DNA of 64,000 nt, taken from NCBI RefSeq assembly GCF_023736115.1, contig NZ_JAKQZC010000003.1:62001-126000 (forward strand), written 5' to 3'. Position 1 is the stretch's first letter. The number at the start of each line of letters is the position of its first letter. The translations under genes and the position numbers were made by a program. The notes below the pieces were generated by a model. That model did no database searches. It had not been told where the DNA came from and saw only the letters and a list, made by a program, of their open reading frames with translations. The DNA is from Salinicola avicenniae. GTDB taxonomy: Bacteria > Pseudomonadota > Gammaproteobacteria > Pseudomonadales > Halomonadaceae. Shown here piece by piece: positions 17,147 through 28,565 of this stretch.

Positions 17147-17764
17147 TCAGACCGATGAAGTCTGCGGCGCCTGCGCCAGCAAGCCGCTGCCCAGCAGTCG
17201 CCACTGATCTTCCCAGTGGGTGGTCGGCCGGTGGCGAAAATCACTGCGCACGTATTGACTGACTCTTCCTTCGACAAAGGCCGAGAGCAGGTTGGCCGCG
17301 GCCGAGGTGGGCAACTGGGCTTTCAGCCCCTCGCGTAGCTCCGCCTCGCGCAAGATCTGCTTGAACTGGGTCTCCAGGCGCTCGAATAGTTGCGACATGC
17401 GGGTGCGCAGTCGAGCGGTTTCACCCGTCAACACGTCACCATCCATCAGGCGGCTGAGCCCCGGATTCTTTTCGGCAAAGACCAGGACGAGCTGCAGGAT
17501 GCGTTCGCAGCGATCGAGTGCGGTCGGCGTATCGTCGAGAATGCGCCGAATACGCTCGAACAGGCTGGCCTCGATGAACTCGATCAGCCCCTCGAACATG
17601 CGTGCTTTGCTCGGGAAGTGGCGATACAGCGCCGCTTCACTGACCCCGACCTGACGAGCGAGGGCGGCGGTCGTGATTCGCTTGCCGCTGTCCTCTTCCA
17701 GCATCAGAGCCAATGCCTGGAGGATCTGGTCGCGGCGGGAGAGTGGGGAAGTTGCCTGCGTCAT
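17147..17764 (-). CDS. slmA: Nucleoid occlusion factor SlmA (TetR family)
   Basis: 205 aa. The N-terminal TetR helix-turn-helix is [20 protein letters not shown], followed by [20 protein letters not shown], which is characteristic of SlmA. DNA-bound SlmA blocks FtsZ polymerisation over the nucleoid. The location next to argB, algC, dut and coaBC matches SlmA synteny in gammaproteobacteria (dut-slmA in E. coli). ATG at 17764; 101 bp downstream of argB on the same strand. Confidence 0.92.
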   Translation of the reverse strand: MTQATSPLSRRDQILQALALMLEEDSGKRITTAALARQVGVSEAALYRHFPSKARMFEGLIEFIEASLFERIRRILDDTPTALDRCERILQLVLVFAEKNPGLSRLMDGDVLTGETARLRTRMSQLFERLETQFKQILREAELREGLKAQLPTSAAANLLSAFVEGRVSQYVRSDFRHRPTTHWEDQWRLLGSGLLAQAPQTSSV

Positions 17765-17865
17765 GACGTTGTTATCTACCGCTTAGGTTCTGCTCCATCC
17801 TGGAGCGACCCGGCCCCTGAGTGCCGGGGCGGGCCTTCCCGGCCCGCGATGGATCGGATGCCGCC

Positions 17866-18849
<984 letters not shown>

Positions 18850-20250
18850 TCAAAATGGCAGCTCAAGACCCGGCTCGACCGCTAACAGCGCCTCGCGGAA
18901 ACGGTCCTGCACGCGCGTCAGTGCGTCGCGATCCCGGCCTTCGAAGCGCAGGACCAGTACAGGCGTGGTATTGGAGGCGCGACACAGGCCCCAGCCATCG
19001 GGATAGTCGACACGGATACCATCCAGAGCCGTCTTGATGCCGTCCTTGCCGAAGTCGCCGTGCTCGGTCACCCGGGCGACGAGAGCGAACTTGGTGTCGT
19101 CGGTGACTTCGACGTGAAGCTCTGGCGTACTCTCGTCCTGAGGAAAACGTGCGAAGAAGGTATCGGTGTCTTCCGGCTGACGAGCGAGGATCTCCAGCAG
19201 CCGCGCCGCGGCATAGAGGCCATCGTCAAAGCCGTACCAGCGCTCCTGGAAGAAGATATGACCGCTCATCTCGCCGCCGAGCAGAGCGCCGGTCTGCCTC
19301 ATGCGCGCCTTGATCAATGAATGGCCGGTAAGCCACATTTCCGGCTCGCCACCGGCCTGCTCGATCAGGTTGGCCAGGTTGCTTGAGCATTTGACGTCGA
19401 AGATCACCCGGGCGCCGGGTTGCCGCTCGAGTAGATCGAGCGCGAAGGCCATCATCAGGCGGTCGGGATAGAGAATCTCGCCGCGTGGCGTGACTACGCC
19501 GAGGCGGTCGCCGTCGCCGTCGAATGCCAGGCCGATATCCGCCTGAGTCTCGTGCACACGGGCGATCAGATCTTGCAGGTTTTCCGGCTTGCCGGGATCG
19601 GGATGATGGTTAGGGAAGTCGCCATCGATCTCCGCAAAGAGCGGGATGGTGTCGACGCCCAGCGCCTCGATCAGGCGCGGCCCCAGTTCGCCGGCGACGC
19701 CGTTGCCGCAGTCGACGACCGCCTTGAGTGGGCGCTCGACGACGATACCCCCGAGGATACGCTCGAGATAGGCCTGGCGGATATCACGCTGCTCGAGCGT
19801 GCCGTTGCCGTCGCTCAAATCCTGCTGCCGGATGCGTGTTCGCAGGGCGGCAATGGCTTCGCCGTAGAGGGCTGCGCCGTTGAGCACCACCTTCAGGCCA
19901 TTGTAGTCCGGTGGATTGTGACTGCCGGTGACCATCACGCCGCTGGCGCTCTCTGGCAGGGTGGCGGTCGCGAAGTAGAGTACTGGCGTCGGCACGCGAC
20001 CGATGTCGATGACGTGGCATCCGGCCCCGCGCAGACCGCGAATCAGGGCGGCCTGCAAGGCAGGGCCGGAGTGGCGGCCATCGCGGGCCACGATCACCGA
20101 CTGCTCTCCACGGGCGAGTGCCTCGCTGCCGATCGCTCGCCCGATCCATTCGACTCCGGCCTCGGTGAGCGTCTGGCCGACGATGCCTCGAATGTCATAG
20201 GCACGGAAGATCGAGTCGGGTATCGGGTTGACGGGCGGTTCATTCGTCAT
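18850..20250 (-). CDS. algC: Phosphomannomutase/phosphoglucomutase
   Basis: 466 aa alpha-D-phosphohexomutase. The phosphoserine loop is VTGSHNPPDYNG, the Mg site is FDGDGDRLGVV, the sugar-binding loop is GGEMSGHIFF and the C-terminal phosphate-binding loop lies in CRASNTTPVLVLRFEG. Interconverts mannose-6-P/mannose-1-P and glucose-6-P/glucose-1-P for LPS, exopolysaccharide and similar polymers. The size and position between dut/coaBC and argB match AlgC of Pseudomonas. ATG 20250. Confidence 0.94.
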   Translation of the reverse strand: MTNEPPVNPIPDSIFRAYDIRGIVGQTLTEAGVEWIGRAIGSEALARGEQSVIVARDGRHSGPALQAALIRGLRGAGCHVIDIGRVPTPVLYFATATLPESASGVMVTGSHNPPDYNGLKVVLNGAALYGEAIAALRTRIRQQDLSDGNGTLEQRDIRQAYLERILGGIVVERPLKAVVDCGNGVAGELGPRLIEALGVDTIPLFAEIDGDFPNHHPDPGKPENLQDLIARVHETQADIGLAFDGDGDRLGVVTPRGEILYPDRLMMAFALDLLERQPGARVIFDVKCSSNLANLIEQAGGEPEMWLTGHSLIKARMRQTGALLGGEMSGHIFFQERWYGFDDGLYAAARLLEILARQPEDTDTFFARFPQDESTPELHVEVTDDTKFALVARVTEHGDFGKDGIKTALDGIRVDYPDGWGLCRASNTTPVLVLRFEGRDRDALTRVQDRFREALLAVEPGLELPF

Positions 20251-20268
20251 CGTGTTGTTGTCGCTCCC

Positions 20269-20832
20269 TCATCGTTGTTGCGCCGACGTGTCACTTTGGT
20301 GCCACGGTTCGAGTGCCAGGGAGACGGACGCCGTCCCATCGGTTATCAGCCACTCGCCTTCCATCAAGGTGGCGTCGAGCGCCAGATTGCGACTGACCCG
20401 TTCGGTCAAGGCGGCGAGAGGCTCCGCGGGCAGGTTCCAGACCTCGACGCGGGACAGGGCGCTGACATCGGCACCCAGTTTTTTCCACCATTGCTCGGCG
20501 CTGCGCGGGGAATAGGGATAGATCCGTACGCGCTCCGCCCGCGAGAGCCCCTGCTTGATGCGCTTCAGGGAGGGTTCGCCCAACTCGATCCACAAGCGCG
20601 TTCGCCCGTCTTCTGCCTGCAGCCACAGATCCGGCTCGTCGTCATTGCTCAGGCCGCGCGTCATGGCAAGATCATCGTGTGCGTTGTCGATGAACGCGAT
20701 GAGCCGAGCCATCAGTCGCGTCGGCGTCTCCGAGGGATGACAGGCGATCGTCAGCGCGTGGGCGCCGTAGTAGTGGCGGTCAAGATCGCTGACGTTGAGT
20801 CGGGTTTTATAGATGGTTGCGCTAAGGGCCAC
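20269..20832 (-). CDS. yaeQ: YaeQ family protein
   Basis: 187 aa from GTG 20832. Contains the YaeQ landmarks MALSATIYKTRLNVSDLDRH, YYGAHALTIACHPSETPTRL and ARLIAFIDNA, and ends in the ALEPW segment. The fold is related to PD-(D/E)XK nucleases (EPDLWL and LWIELGEP supply the acidic residues), but no biological activity is established; an old claim of RfaH-like function was not upheld, as far as I know. Lies 25 bp after dut and 18 bp before algC, in the same operon. Confidence 0.9.
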   Translation of the reverse strand: MALSATIYKTRLNVSDLDRHYYGAHALTIACHPSETPTRLMARLIAFIDNAHDDLAMTRGLSNDDEPDLWLQAEDGRTRLWIELGEPSLKRIKQGLSRAERVRIYPYSPRSAEQWWKKLGADVSALSRVEVWNLPAEPLAALTERVSRNLALDATLMEGEWLITDGTASVSLALEPWHQSDTSAQQR

Positions 20833-20857
20833 GGCGATCCGCTCTCGAGAAGGTCAA

Positions 20858-21337
20858 TCACTGGCGCCCGGAGTGGCCGAAGCCACCCGCGGCGCGTTCG
20901 GTGGCGACGAACTCTTCGACGATCTCCAGCTCCGCCTGGACGACCGGTACCAGCACATACTGCGCCAGACGCTCGCCAGGCTCGAGGATGAACGTCTCCT
21001 GCCCCCGGTTCCAGACCGAGATCATCAGTTCGCCCTGGTAGTCGGAGTCGATCAGGCCGACCAGGTTGCCGAGGACGATACCGTGCTTATGGCCGAGCCC
21101 CGAGCGCGGCAGCACGACACCGGCGAGCTGTGGGTTACCGATATGGATGGCCAGGCCGGTACGCACCAGCTCGCTGTCGCCGGGCGCAAGGGTCAACGGT
21201 TCGTTCAGCAGGGCGCGCAGATCCATGCCGGCGCTGCCCTCGGTGGCGTAATGCGGCAGCGGGTAGTCGCGTACCCGCTCGTCGAGAATCTTGACCGAGA
21301 GGCTGGGTGCGGTGGCGGATGTCGGGGGGAATGACAT
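20858..21337 (-). CDS. dut: Deoxyuridine 5'-triphosphate nucleotidohydrolase
   Basis: 159 aa from ATG 21337; the longer frame upstream is out of family. The five dUTPase motifs are present: [41 protein letters not shown] and [10 protein letters not shown]. Makes dUMP and keeps uracil out of DNA; works as a trimer. Follows coaBC by 83 bp, matching the dfp-dut order of E. coli. Confidence 0.96.
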   Translation of the reverse strand: MSFPPTSATAPSLSVKILDERVRDYPLPHYATEGSAGMDLRALLNEPLTLAPGDSELVRTGLAIHIGNPQLAGVVLPRSGLGHKHGIVLGNLVGLIDSDYQGELMISVWNRGQETFILEPGERLAQYVLVPVVQAELEIVEEFVATERAAGGFGHSGRQ

Positions 21338-21420
21338 GATGAAGAAGCGTTCCTGATAAAAGCGTGTTGCCACTAGCTTACCACCGCTCGGCGTGAGAGC
21401 GGTCAGCCGACGAGAGCCGA

Positions 21421-22683
21421 TCAGGGCAGGCGCGTGGCGATGTGATCGAGGATGGCGCCGGCCAGTGCCGGTTTGGGCTGGCGCGATAGTGCCAGTCGCC
21501 GGATATCGCGATCTTCCTGCCATAGCAGCGTAGCCGCATTGTCGTCGCTGCCGAATCCGATGTCGCGATCGGAGACATCGTTGGCGACGATCAGGTCGAG
21601 CCGCTTGCGTGCGAGCTTGTCACCGGCATGGTTCTCCAGCTCGCGGGTCTCGGCGGCGAAGCCCACGGTAAAGGGGCGGTCGGCGCGGGCGGCGATGGTC
21701 GCAACGATATCCGGGTTGCGTACCAGGGTCAGGCTGAGTCCGTCGTCGCCGTCGCCTTTTTTCAGCTTGTGTTCGGCAATCTCGGCGGCCCGGTAGTCTG
21801 CCACCGCGGCGCAGCCAATGAAGAGATCGCAGGGCTGTTGCGCCTCGACCGCCGCGAGCATTTCCGTGGCCGAGAGCACGTCGACGCGTGTCACTCCCGG
21901 CGGCGTGTCGAGGGTTACCGGGCCGCTGACCAGCGTGACCTCGGCGCCCCGCGCGACGCAGGCCGCGGCGAGCGCGTAACCCATCTTGCCGGAGCTGTGG
22001 TTGGAGAGATATCGAACCGGGTCGAGGGCTTCGCGTGTCGGGCCGGCGGTGATCACAACGCGCAGGCCGGCCAGTTGTCGAGCCGTCGCGTCGCGGTCGG
22101 TGAGAAGTGGCACCCCGGCATCGAGCGATGCACTCAGCCGGCCGAGGATCGTCTCGGGTTCGAGCATGCGACCGGGGCCGATGTCGCCGCAAGCCTGGTC
22201 GCCGGCATCCGGGCCGAGCAGCGTCCAGTCCAGCGTCTCAAGGCGTTCCGCATTGGCCAGCGTGGCGGGATGGCGCCACATGGCCTGATTCATCGCCGGT
22301 GCCATTAGGCAGCGCGCTTCGGTGGCGAGACAGAGCGTCGTCAGTAGATCATCAGCGTGGCCATGGGCCAGGCGTGCCATCAGGTCGGCGGTAGCTGGAG
22401 CGATCAGGATGATATCCGCCCACTTCGCCAGTTCGATATGACCCATGCCGGCTTCTGCCTCCGGGTCCAGCAGCGAGGTGCGCACCGGCTCGCCGGTCAG
22501 AGCCTGCAGCGTCAGTGGAGTGATGAAGGCCTGGGCGCCTTCGGTCATCACCACGCGCACCTCGGCGCCTGCCTTCTTCAACAGGCGCGCAAGGTGGGCG
22601 CTCTTGTAGGCGGCGATGCCGGCACTGATGCCCAGCAGGACGCGCTTGCCGAAGAGCGAAGGGGAGAGCGACGAGGTCGACAT
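21421..22683 (-). CDS. coaBC: Bifunctional phosphopantothenoylcysteine decarboxylase/synthetase
   Basis: 420 aa from ATG 22683. The N-terminal flavin-dependent CoaC half shows [32 protein letters not shown] and the active-site region [10 protein letters not shown]. The C-terminal CoaB half shows [29 protein letters not shown] and [12 protein letters not shown]. Two successive steps in coenzyme A synthesis. In E. coli its divergent neighbour is radC; here the uxu/TRAP operon (22788-31618) sits between the two. Confidence 0.95.
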   Translation of the reverse strand: MSTSSLSPSLFGKRVLLGISAGIAAYKSAHLARLLKKAGAEVRVVMTEGAQAFITPLTLQALTGEPVRTSLLDPEAEAGMGHIELAKWADIILIAPATADLMARLAHGHADDLLTTLCLATEARCLMAPAMNQAMWRHPATLANAERLETLDWTLLGPDAGDQACGDIGPGRMLEPETILGRLSASLDAGVPLLTDRDATARQLAGLRVVITAGPTREALDPVRYLSNHSSGKMGYALAAACVARGAEVTLVSGPVTLDTPPGVTRVDVLSATEMLAAVEAQQPCDLFIGCAAVADYRAAEIAEHKLKKGDGDDGLSLTLVRNPDIVATIAARADRPFTVGFAAETRELENHAGDKLARKRLDLIVANDVSDRDIGFGSDDNAATLLWQEDRDIRRLALSRQPKPALAGAILDHIATRLP

Positions 22684-22787
22684 GGCCGGAAATCCCGAGG
22701 AAAAAGGCAGGAGAAGACAGGCTCCAACCTTATCACTCGCATCCGGCATTGCGTAGCGCCCGGCGATCGCAGGGTGACCGATGGCGC

Positions 22788-23975
22788 TCAGCGCTCAGGC
22801 AGTAGCCGGGCGACGGCATGCTCGACACCGCGCAGTTCGGCCAGCCCCTTGAGACGCCCGATCAGCGGATAGCCCGGGCGGCTGTCACGGTGGAGATCGT
22901 CGAGCAGGTGGTGACCGTGATCGGGGCGCATTGGCAGGCGCGGATCGCCGTCGCCGCTCGTCATGCGACGGCGCTGCTCGCGGATCAGGGCGGCGATGAC
23001 TCCCACCATATCGACATCGCCGTCGAGATGCTCCGCCTCGTGGAAGCTTGCCGGATCGGCCTCGCGCCGGGTCGCGCGCAGATGCACGAAATGGATATGC
23101 GGTGCGAATCTTTCTGCCATCGCCACCAGATCGTTGTCGGCACGCACGCCGTAGGAGCCAGTGCAGAAAGTCAGGCCGTTGCTCGGGTCGGGGGCGCTAT
23201 CGATGACGAACTGGGCGTCATCGGCGGTGGAGACCACGCGCGGCAGTCCCAACAGTTCGCGCGGCGGGTCATCGGGGTGAATCGCCAGGCGCACCCCGGC
23301 CCGCGCGGCGGTGGGTACGACCGCTTGTAGAAAGTGGCGGAGATGGCCTCTGAGCGTCTCGGCGTCGATCCCGCTATAGGCGTCAAGCGCGTGGCGAAAA
23401 TCCTCGAGCGTGTAGTGTTCTTCGGTACCGGGCAGACCGGCGATGATGGTCTCGACGAGGCGGGCTCGAGCGGTGTCGTCGAGCGTCGCCAAGTAGGCGT
23501 GCGCGGCCGCTCGCTCGCTGTCGTCGTAGTCGTTGTCGGCCCCCTCCCGCGCCAGTAGGAAGAGATCGAAGGCGGCAAATGCGGTCTGGTCGAAGCGCAG
23601 TGCGGTGCCGCCGCTCGGCAGGGGCCAGGCGAGGTCGGTGCGCGTCCAGTCGAGAATGGGCATGAAGTTGTAGCAGACCACGTCGATGCCGCACGCGCCG
23701 AGATTGGTTAGCGTCTGGCGGTAGCGGTCGAGATGGATCGCCGCCGCCGGCAGCCCCTGCTTGATCGATTCGTGTACCGGCACGCTCTCGACCACCGACC
23801 AGCGCAGGCCGGCGGCTTCGATCAGTCGCTTGCGTTCGACGATCGCCTCGACCGGCCAGACCTCGCCGTTGGGAATCTCGTGCAAGGCGGTAACGATGCC
23901 GGTCGCACCGGCCTGGCGGATCTCGTCGAGCGTGATGGGATCGGCCGGGCCGAACCAGCGCCAGGTAGCTTCCAT
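22788..23975 (-). CDS. uxuA: D-mannonate dehydratase
   Basis: 395 aa from ATG 23975 (GGGAG 8 bp upstream; a TTG two codons earlier is less likely). Converts D-mannonate to 2-keto-3-deoxygluconate. Conserved blocks are [67 protein letters not shown] and [12 protein letters not shown], with the metal ligands lying in IHPDDPP, FCTGS and HFVHLR. Last gene of the gntR-to-uxuA operon, 2 bp after uxuB. It belongs to the xylose-isomerase-like fold and is unrelated to the ManD protein encoded at 29667-30878. Confidence 0.95.
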   Translation of the reverse strand: MEATWRWFGPADPITLDEIRQAGATGIVTALHEIPNGEVWPVEAIVERKRLIEAAGLRWSVVESVPVHESIKQGLPAAAIHLDRYRQTLTNLGACGIDVVCYNFMPILDWTRTDLAWPLPSGGTALRFDQTAFAAFDLFLLAREGADNDYDDSERAAAHAYLATLDDTARARLVETIIAGLPGTEEHYTLEDFRHALDAYSGIDAETLRGHLRHFLQAVVPTAARAGVRLAIHPDDPPRELLGLPRVVSTADDAQFVIDSAPDPSNGLTFCTGSYGVRADNDLVAMAERFAPHIHFVHLRATRREADPASFHEAEHLDGDVDMVGVIAALIREQRRRMTSGDGDPRLPMRPDHGHHLLDDLHRDSRPGYPLIGRLKGLAELRGVEHAVARLLPER

Positions 23976-23977
23976 GT

Positions 23978-25528
23978 TCAAGACTCCCGGGTTGCGGCAT
24001 GAAAGTGCGCGTCGATGGTTCGCTCGATTCCCTCGCGCTCGATCTGTTGCAGGCTGCCGGTGACGGCCTGGCTGAAGCCGGGGTGATCGCGCAGGGCGGC
24101 GGGGAAGATTGCGTCGAGGGCGAGGAAGGCCGATACCAATGCGGCCGGATTGCCGGTGTGGCGGCGGTGAAGTGCCGCACAGGTGTCGGCCATGGGATCG
24201 CTGACTGTCAGCGGTTGCCCCGCAAGGTTGGTACCGGCCGTGAAACGGATCCAGGCGGCCACACCCAGGGCGGTCGCGCGCAGATCGTCCCCCGTTCGAT
24301 GTTGCTCGACGGCCCCGGCGAGCCAGCGCTGGGGCAGCTTCTGTGAGCCGTCCATCGCGATCTGGATCAGCCGGTGGCCGAGGCTGTCATTGGCGAACCT
24401 CGCCAGCAGACTGGCGGTATAGGCGTCGGCGTCCGCCTGCGGTGGCAGCGTTAGCGTCGGAATGGCCTCGTCCTGCCAGTAGCGGGCGAGCAACCGACGG
24501 AATGCCGGGCGACTGACCGCCGCATCAACCGTTTCGATGCCGGCCAGCGCACCAGCGTAAGCGAGCAGCGAATGCGCGCCGTTGAGCAGGCGTAGTTTCA
24601 TGGTCTCGAACGGTGTGACGTCGTCGACCATCTCGACACCATCGGCCGCCCAATCCGGCCGCCCGAGCGGGAAGTTATCCTCGATCACCCACTGCCGAAA
24701 GGCCTCGCAGATCACGGCGGCCGGATCGTCTATGCCTAGCCGGCGTAGTCGTTCGTGATCGTCCTCGGTCATCGCCGGCACGATGCGATCGACCATGCTG
24801 GAAGGAAATGCGACAGCTTCCGCGATCCAGTCGGCCAGGGCCTTGTCGTGTTGAGCGGCCAGCGAGACGATCGCTTGCCGGGTACGCTTGCCGTTTTCCG
24901 GCATGTTGTCGCAGCAGAGCACGGTGAACGGTGCGATACCGGCGACCCGCCGTCTTGCGAGCGCGGCCACCAGCAGTCCCGGCGCCGTGAACGGTGCGCT
25001 TGGTTCGGCGATGTCATGGGCAATCGGCTCGGCATCGGTGAGCAGCTCGCCGCTGGCGGGATTGAGGAAGTAGCCTTTCTCGGTGACCGTCAGCGTGACG
25101 ATGCGGACATCCGGATGGCTCAGACGGGCGAGCAGGGCCTCGCGGTCGGCCCCGCCAGGGCCGGCGAAGAGCGCTTCGCGAATCGCGGTAATCTCCCGCA
25201 GGGTGGCGTGGGTGCTGTCCTGGTATTCGACCACGTGATAGCGCATGCCGTTGGTCTGCAACTGATCGACGAGCGTGCGATTGGCGCGGATATTGGCGCT
25301 GGTGATGCCCCAGTCGTCGGGCGAGAGCGCGACCTCTGTCTCGCTGCCGGTCATCGCAGGATCCGTGCTTTTTTCGCCGGATGCCATGACGCAGCGGTTC
25401 AGGTGTTGCTGCAGGTAGACCGCCTGGTGGGCGCGATGAAAGGCGCCCAGGCCCAGGTGCACGATACCGATCCGTGCCGGCGTGTGCCGACTCGGCTGGC
25501 GGTCGAGCGTGACGTCGACGGTGCTCAT
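23978..25528 (-). CDS. uxuB: D-fructuronate reductase (mannitol dehydrogenase family)
   Basis: 516 aa, longer than typical UxuB (about 485) because of a short insert near [12 protein letters not shown]. The N-terminal Rossmann site is [20 protein letters not shown]; the catalytic region has [15 protein letters not shown] and [20 protein letters not shown], where the Lys and Asn/His are active-site residues. Reduces D-fructuronate to D-mannonate with NADH, feeding uxuA 2 bp downstream. Mannitol dehydrogenase is the alternative, but the uxuA context favours fructuronate. ATG 25528, with GGGAG 9 bp upstream. Confidence 0.9.
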   Translation of the reverse strand: MSTVDVTLDRQPSRHTPARIGIVHLGLGAFHRAHQAVYLQQHLNRCVMASGEKSTDPAMTGSETEVALSPDDWGITSANIRANRTLVDQLQTNGMRYHVVEYQDSTHATLREITAIREALFAGPGGADREALLARLSHPDVRIVTLTVTEKGYFLNPASGELLTDAEPIAHDIAEPSAPFTAPGLLVAALARRRVAGIAPFTVLCCDNMPENGKRTRQAIVSLAAQHDKALADWIAEAVAFPSSMVDRIVPAMTEDDHERLRRLGIDDPAAVICEAFRQWVIEDNFPLGRPDWAADGVEMVDDVTPFETMKLRLLNGAHSLLAYAGALAGIETVDAAVSRPAFRRLLARYWQDEAIPTLTLPPQADADAYTASLLARFANDSLGHRLIQIAMDGSQKLPQRWLAGAVEQHRTGDDLRATALGVAAWIRFTAGTNLAGQPLTVSDPMADTCAALHRRHTGNPAALVSAFLALDAIFPAALRDHPGFSQAVTGSLQQIEREGIERTIDAHFHAATRES

Positions 25529-25529
25529 G

Positions 25530-26813
25530 TCATGACGCTCCCATCAGCAGATTGGGCAACCAGAGCGAGAGTGCCGGCACGAAGGCGACCAGCAGCAGTA
25601 CGGCTAGGTTGCAGAGTAGAAACGGCATGATGGCCCTGGCGACCCGCAGCATGGGCAGCTTGCCGATGCTCGAGACCACGAACAGGCAGACCCCGACGGG
25701 CGGCGTGGTGAGGCCGATCATCAGATTGAGAACCGCCATGACGCCGAAATGGATCGGGTCCATGCCGACGCCGGTGGCGACGCCCAGCAGCGCCGGGAAC
25801 AGGATGATCAGCGCGGCGATGGTTTCCATGAAGGCGCCGACGCAGAGCAGGATCAGGTTGAGAATCAGGATCACCACGATCGGATTGTCGCTGAAGCCGA
25901 GAATGGCATCGGCGATCATCTGCGGGATCTGCTGACTGGTCAGGATCCAGCCGAACAGATTGGCGAGTCCTACCAGCAGCATCAGCGCGGCGGAGGTGAT
26001 CACGGTGTCCGAGAGAATGCCGCCCAGGTTGCGCCAGTTGATGCCCTTGTAGACGAAAGTGCCCACCAGCAGCGCATAGAGGCTGGCAACGATAGAAGCC
26101 TCGGTCGGTGTGAACAGGCCGCCGATGATGCCGTAGAGGATGATGAAGGTCATCAGCAGTGCCCAGAAGGCGCTGCGTCCCTCCTTCAGCAGGACACCCA
26201 GCGTCGCGCGCTTCTCCTTGGGGTAGCCGCGACGCACGGCAAGCACATAGACCGTGATCATCATCGCCACGCCAAGCAGTAGGCCCGGCAGGGCGCCGGC
26301 GAGGAACATGCGGCCGACCGAAATCCCGGAGAGCGAGCCGACGATGATCATCGGCACGCTGGGGGGAATGATCGGACCGATGGTGGAGGACGCGGCGGTC
26401 ACGGCGGCCGCGAAGGGCTTGTCGTACCCGGCCTTGGACATGCCCGGAATCATCACCGAACCGATACTGGCGGCGTCGGCCACGGCGGTGCCGGAGATAC
26501 CGCTAAAGATCATCGAGCCGCCGACGTTGGCCAGCCCCAGCCCGCCGCGAATGTGTCCCACCAGGGCGTTGGAGAAACGCACGATATGCTGGGTGATATT
26601 GCCGACGTTCATCAGATTGCCGGCCATGACGAAGCCGGGGATGCAGAGCAGCACGAAGGCGTCGATACCGGAAAACAGGCGCTGCGGCACGATCGTCAGC
26701 GAAATATCGCTGAGCAGTAGATAGACCAGCGACGAGACGCCGAGGCAGAAGGCGATCGGCAGGCCGATCAGCAGCAGCACCAGGAACGTCGAGAAGAGAA
26801 CGGCGATTTCCAT
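25530..26813 (-). CDS. TRAP transporter large permease (DctM/SiaM family)
   Basis: 427 aa, nearly all hydrophobic, about 11-12 membrane helices. TRAP landmarks: FSGIDAFVLLCIPGFVMAG near the start, then MIFSGISGTAVADAASIGSV and STIGPIIPPSVPMIIVG. Works with the DctQ and DctP partners to import an organic acid using a sodium gradient. The stop is 1 bp from the uxuB start, so uptake and catabolism are coexpressed. Good ribosome site (GAGGTGA) before ATG 26813. Confidence 0.95.
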   Translation of the reverse strand: MEIAVLFSTFLVLLLIGLPIAFCLGVSSLVYLLLSDISLTIVPQRLFSGIDAFVLLCIPGFVMAGNLMNVGNITQHIVRFSNALVGHIRGGLGLANVGGSMIFSGISGTAVADAASIGSVMIPGMSKAGYDKPFAAAVTAASSTIGPIIPPSVPMIIVGSLSGISVGRMFLAGALPGLLLGVAMMITVYVLAVRRGYPKEKRATLGVLLKEGRSAFWALLMTFIILYGIIGGLFTPTEASIVASLYALLVGTFVYKGINWRNLGGILSDTVITSAALMLLVGLANLFGWILTSQQIPQMIADAILGFSDNPIVVILILNLILLCVGAFMETIAALIILFPALLGVATGVGMDPIHFGVMAVLNLMIGLTTPPVGVCLFVVSSIGKLPMLRVARAIMPFLLCNLAVLLLVAFVPALSLWLPNLLMGAS

Positions 26814-26822
26814 GCAGTCACC

Positions 26823-27404
26823 TCAGGGAGCGTGTGCTGCCGCACGCTCGCCTCGAACCAGGGCGATGATCCCCTCGAGCAGGCAGATCGCGGCGTAGAA
26901 CAGCAGAGTGGCGAACAGCAGTACCGACGAGTAGTAGACGTAGATCATCGGTATGCGCAGCGTTGGCGACGTCTGGAAGGCGCCGATCTGTGCGAACTGC
27001 CAGGCGTGCGGCAGCACCATCGAGGTGAAGCCGAACGTGATGGCGGAGAGGACGATGAGGTAGAAGGCGCGACCGCGAAAGCCGAGCCGGCCATGAAACA
27101 GCTCGACGTTGACGTTGCGGTGGCGATGCAGCACCACGCCGGCGCCGAGAGCCACCATGTAAATGAAGAGATGGCGCGTCAGCTCCTCGGTCCAGGAGAT
27201 CGTGATGGGCAGGAAAAGCCGCGAAGCCACCTGCAGCAGGACGGTCAACGACAGCCCGACCAGCGCAACGACCGCGAGTACCAGCAGCACGCGATCCAGC
27301 ACCTCGGCCAGCCGACCGAGCGGACCGCCAAGACGCGGTACGCGCGTCAGTATCTCGAGGTTGTCCTGCCGTTCCGTCGGGGTTTCCGTGGGTCTATCCG
27401 ACAT
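26823..27404 (-). CDS. TRAP transporter small permease (DctQ family)
   Basis: 193 aa with four predicted helices after a 35-residue hydrophilic N-terminus. DctQ hallmarks are ISWTEELTRHLFIYMVALGA and HRNVNVELF. Forms the membrane complex with the large permease whose gene begins 9 bp downstream. ATG 27404 is preceded by AGGAGA. Substrate inferred from context to be a hexonate such as L-gulonate. Confidence 0.92.
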   Translation of the reverse strand: MSDRPTETPTERQDNLEILTRVPRLGGPLGRLAEVLDRVLLVLAVVALVGLSLTVLLQVASRLFLPITISWTEELTRHLFIYMVALGAGVVLHRHRNVNVELFHGRLGFRGRAFYLIVLSAITFGFTSMVLPHAWQFAQIGAFQTSPTLRIPMIYVYYSSVLLFATLLFYAAICLLEGIIALVRGERAAAHAP

Positions 27405-27472
27405 GGCGCTCTCCTGACGTCAGCGTGAATCGAAGCGGGGGACTGCCCCCCCGCCAGGCGAGATGAGAGCGA

Positions 27473-28456
27473 TCAGAGGTCCTGGATCGCCTGGTAAAGC
27501 TCGCGCTGCTCTGCGTCGAGCGACTCGAGTACGGCCGGTTCGGCCTGTTCGGCGAAGGCTGCCTGATCGACGTCGACGAAGGTCATGCCGCTCTCCTCGA
27601 GCGATTGGCGCAGGCGCTGCTGATCCTCGACGAAGAGTGTCTGCTCGTAGCGTTGCATCTCGTCGGCGGCATCGCGGACCACCTGCTGCAGATCGTCGGG
27701 CATCGACTCGAGCTTCTGCTTGCCGATGACCACGTAGATCCAGCTGCGTACGTGGTCGGTGACGTTCACGTAGTCCTGCACTTCGTTGAGACTGGCGCTC
27801 TCGATCAGGCTGAGCGGGTTCTCCTGCCCCTCGATGGTGTTCTGCTGCAGCGAGGTGAACACTTCGCTGAAGGCCATCGGCGTCGGACGGGCGCCGAGCG
27901 CTTCCCACGTGTCGACGAACAGCGGCACGTTGGGCACGCGCAGACGCAGCCCGTCGAGATCGGCGGGCGTCTCGATCGGCCGGTTCGATGTCAGCTCGCG
28001 TGGGCCGCGCTCGAACCAGGCGAGGGGGACCAGGCCGGTACGCTCGGTAATCTGCTGCTCGATCTGGCGACCGACATCGCTCTCCACGGTCCGGCGCAGG
28101 TGCGCCTCGTCCCGGAACAGGTAGGGAACCGCCATCATCGCCGCCTTCGGCGCCCAGTTCTGCAGGCTTTCGCCGGTGATGGTCATGTCGGCGGTGCCCA
28201 ACTGAATGCTGTTGATCACGTCCATCTCGCTGCCGAGCTGTTCGTTGGGGAAGACCTGAACGGCGATGCGTCCATCGGAGTTGGCCTCCACCTCCTCCTT
28301 GAACTTGAGCGCCGCCTGATTCCAGATGTTCTGCTCATTGGCGAGATGACCGAACTTGAGCGTGTAGTCGGCGGCCAGTGCGGCTTGGCTGCCGAGCAGG
28401 GAGGCGCCGATGGCGGCGCCGGCCAGCAACTGCTTGAGGATCGTGGTGGAGAACAT
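27473..28456 (-). CDS. TRAP transporter substrate-binding protein (DctP family)
   Basis: 327 aa. Signal peptide MFSTTILKQLLAGAAIGASL..., cleavage near ALA-ADYTLKFG. Typical DctP segments: LKFGHLANEQNIWNQAALKF, the Arg-containing strand LRLRVPNVPLFVDTWEALGA (its first Arg usually binds the substrate carboxylate) and TIEGQENPLSLIESA. Periplasmic partner of the DctQM permease. AGGAG precedes ATG 28456. Context with uxuA, uxuB and the gulonate dehydrogenase suggests an aldonate or uronate ligand; this needs binding data. Confidence 0.93.
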   Translation of the reverse strand: MFSTTILKQLLAGAAIGASLLGSQAALAADYTLKFGHLANEQNIWNQAALKFKEEVEANSDGRIAVQVFPNEQLGSEMDVINSIQLGTADMTITGESLQNWAPKAAMMAVPYLFRDEAHLRRTVESDVGRQIEQQITERTGLVPLAWFERGPRELTSNRPIETPADLDGLRLRVPNVPLFVDTWEALGARPTPMAFSEVFTSLQQNTIEGQENPLSLIESASLNEVQDYVNVTDHVRSWIYVVIGKQKLESMPDDLQQVVRDAADEMQRYEQTLFVEDQQRLRQSLEESGMTFVDVDQAAFAEQAEPAVLESLDAEQRELYQAIQDL

Positions 28457-28565
28457 GGCGTGAAACTCCTGTCGATGAAGTCGCGTCGGTCGGCGTCCGG
28501 CGTGGCGACGTCGCTTTATTGTCGTGTGCCCGGCCTGGCGGACCGGAGCGCACGGTCGGGTGGGC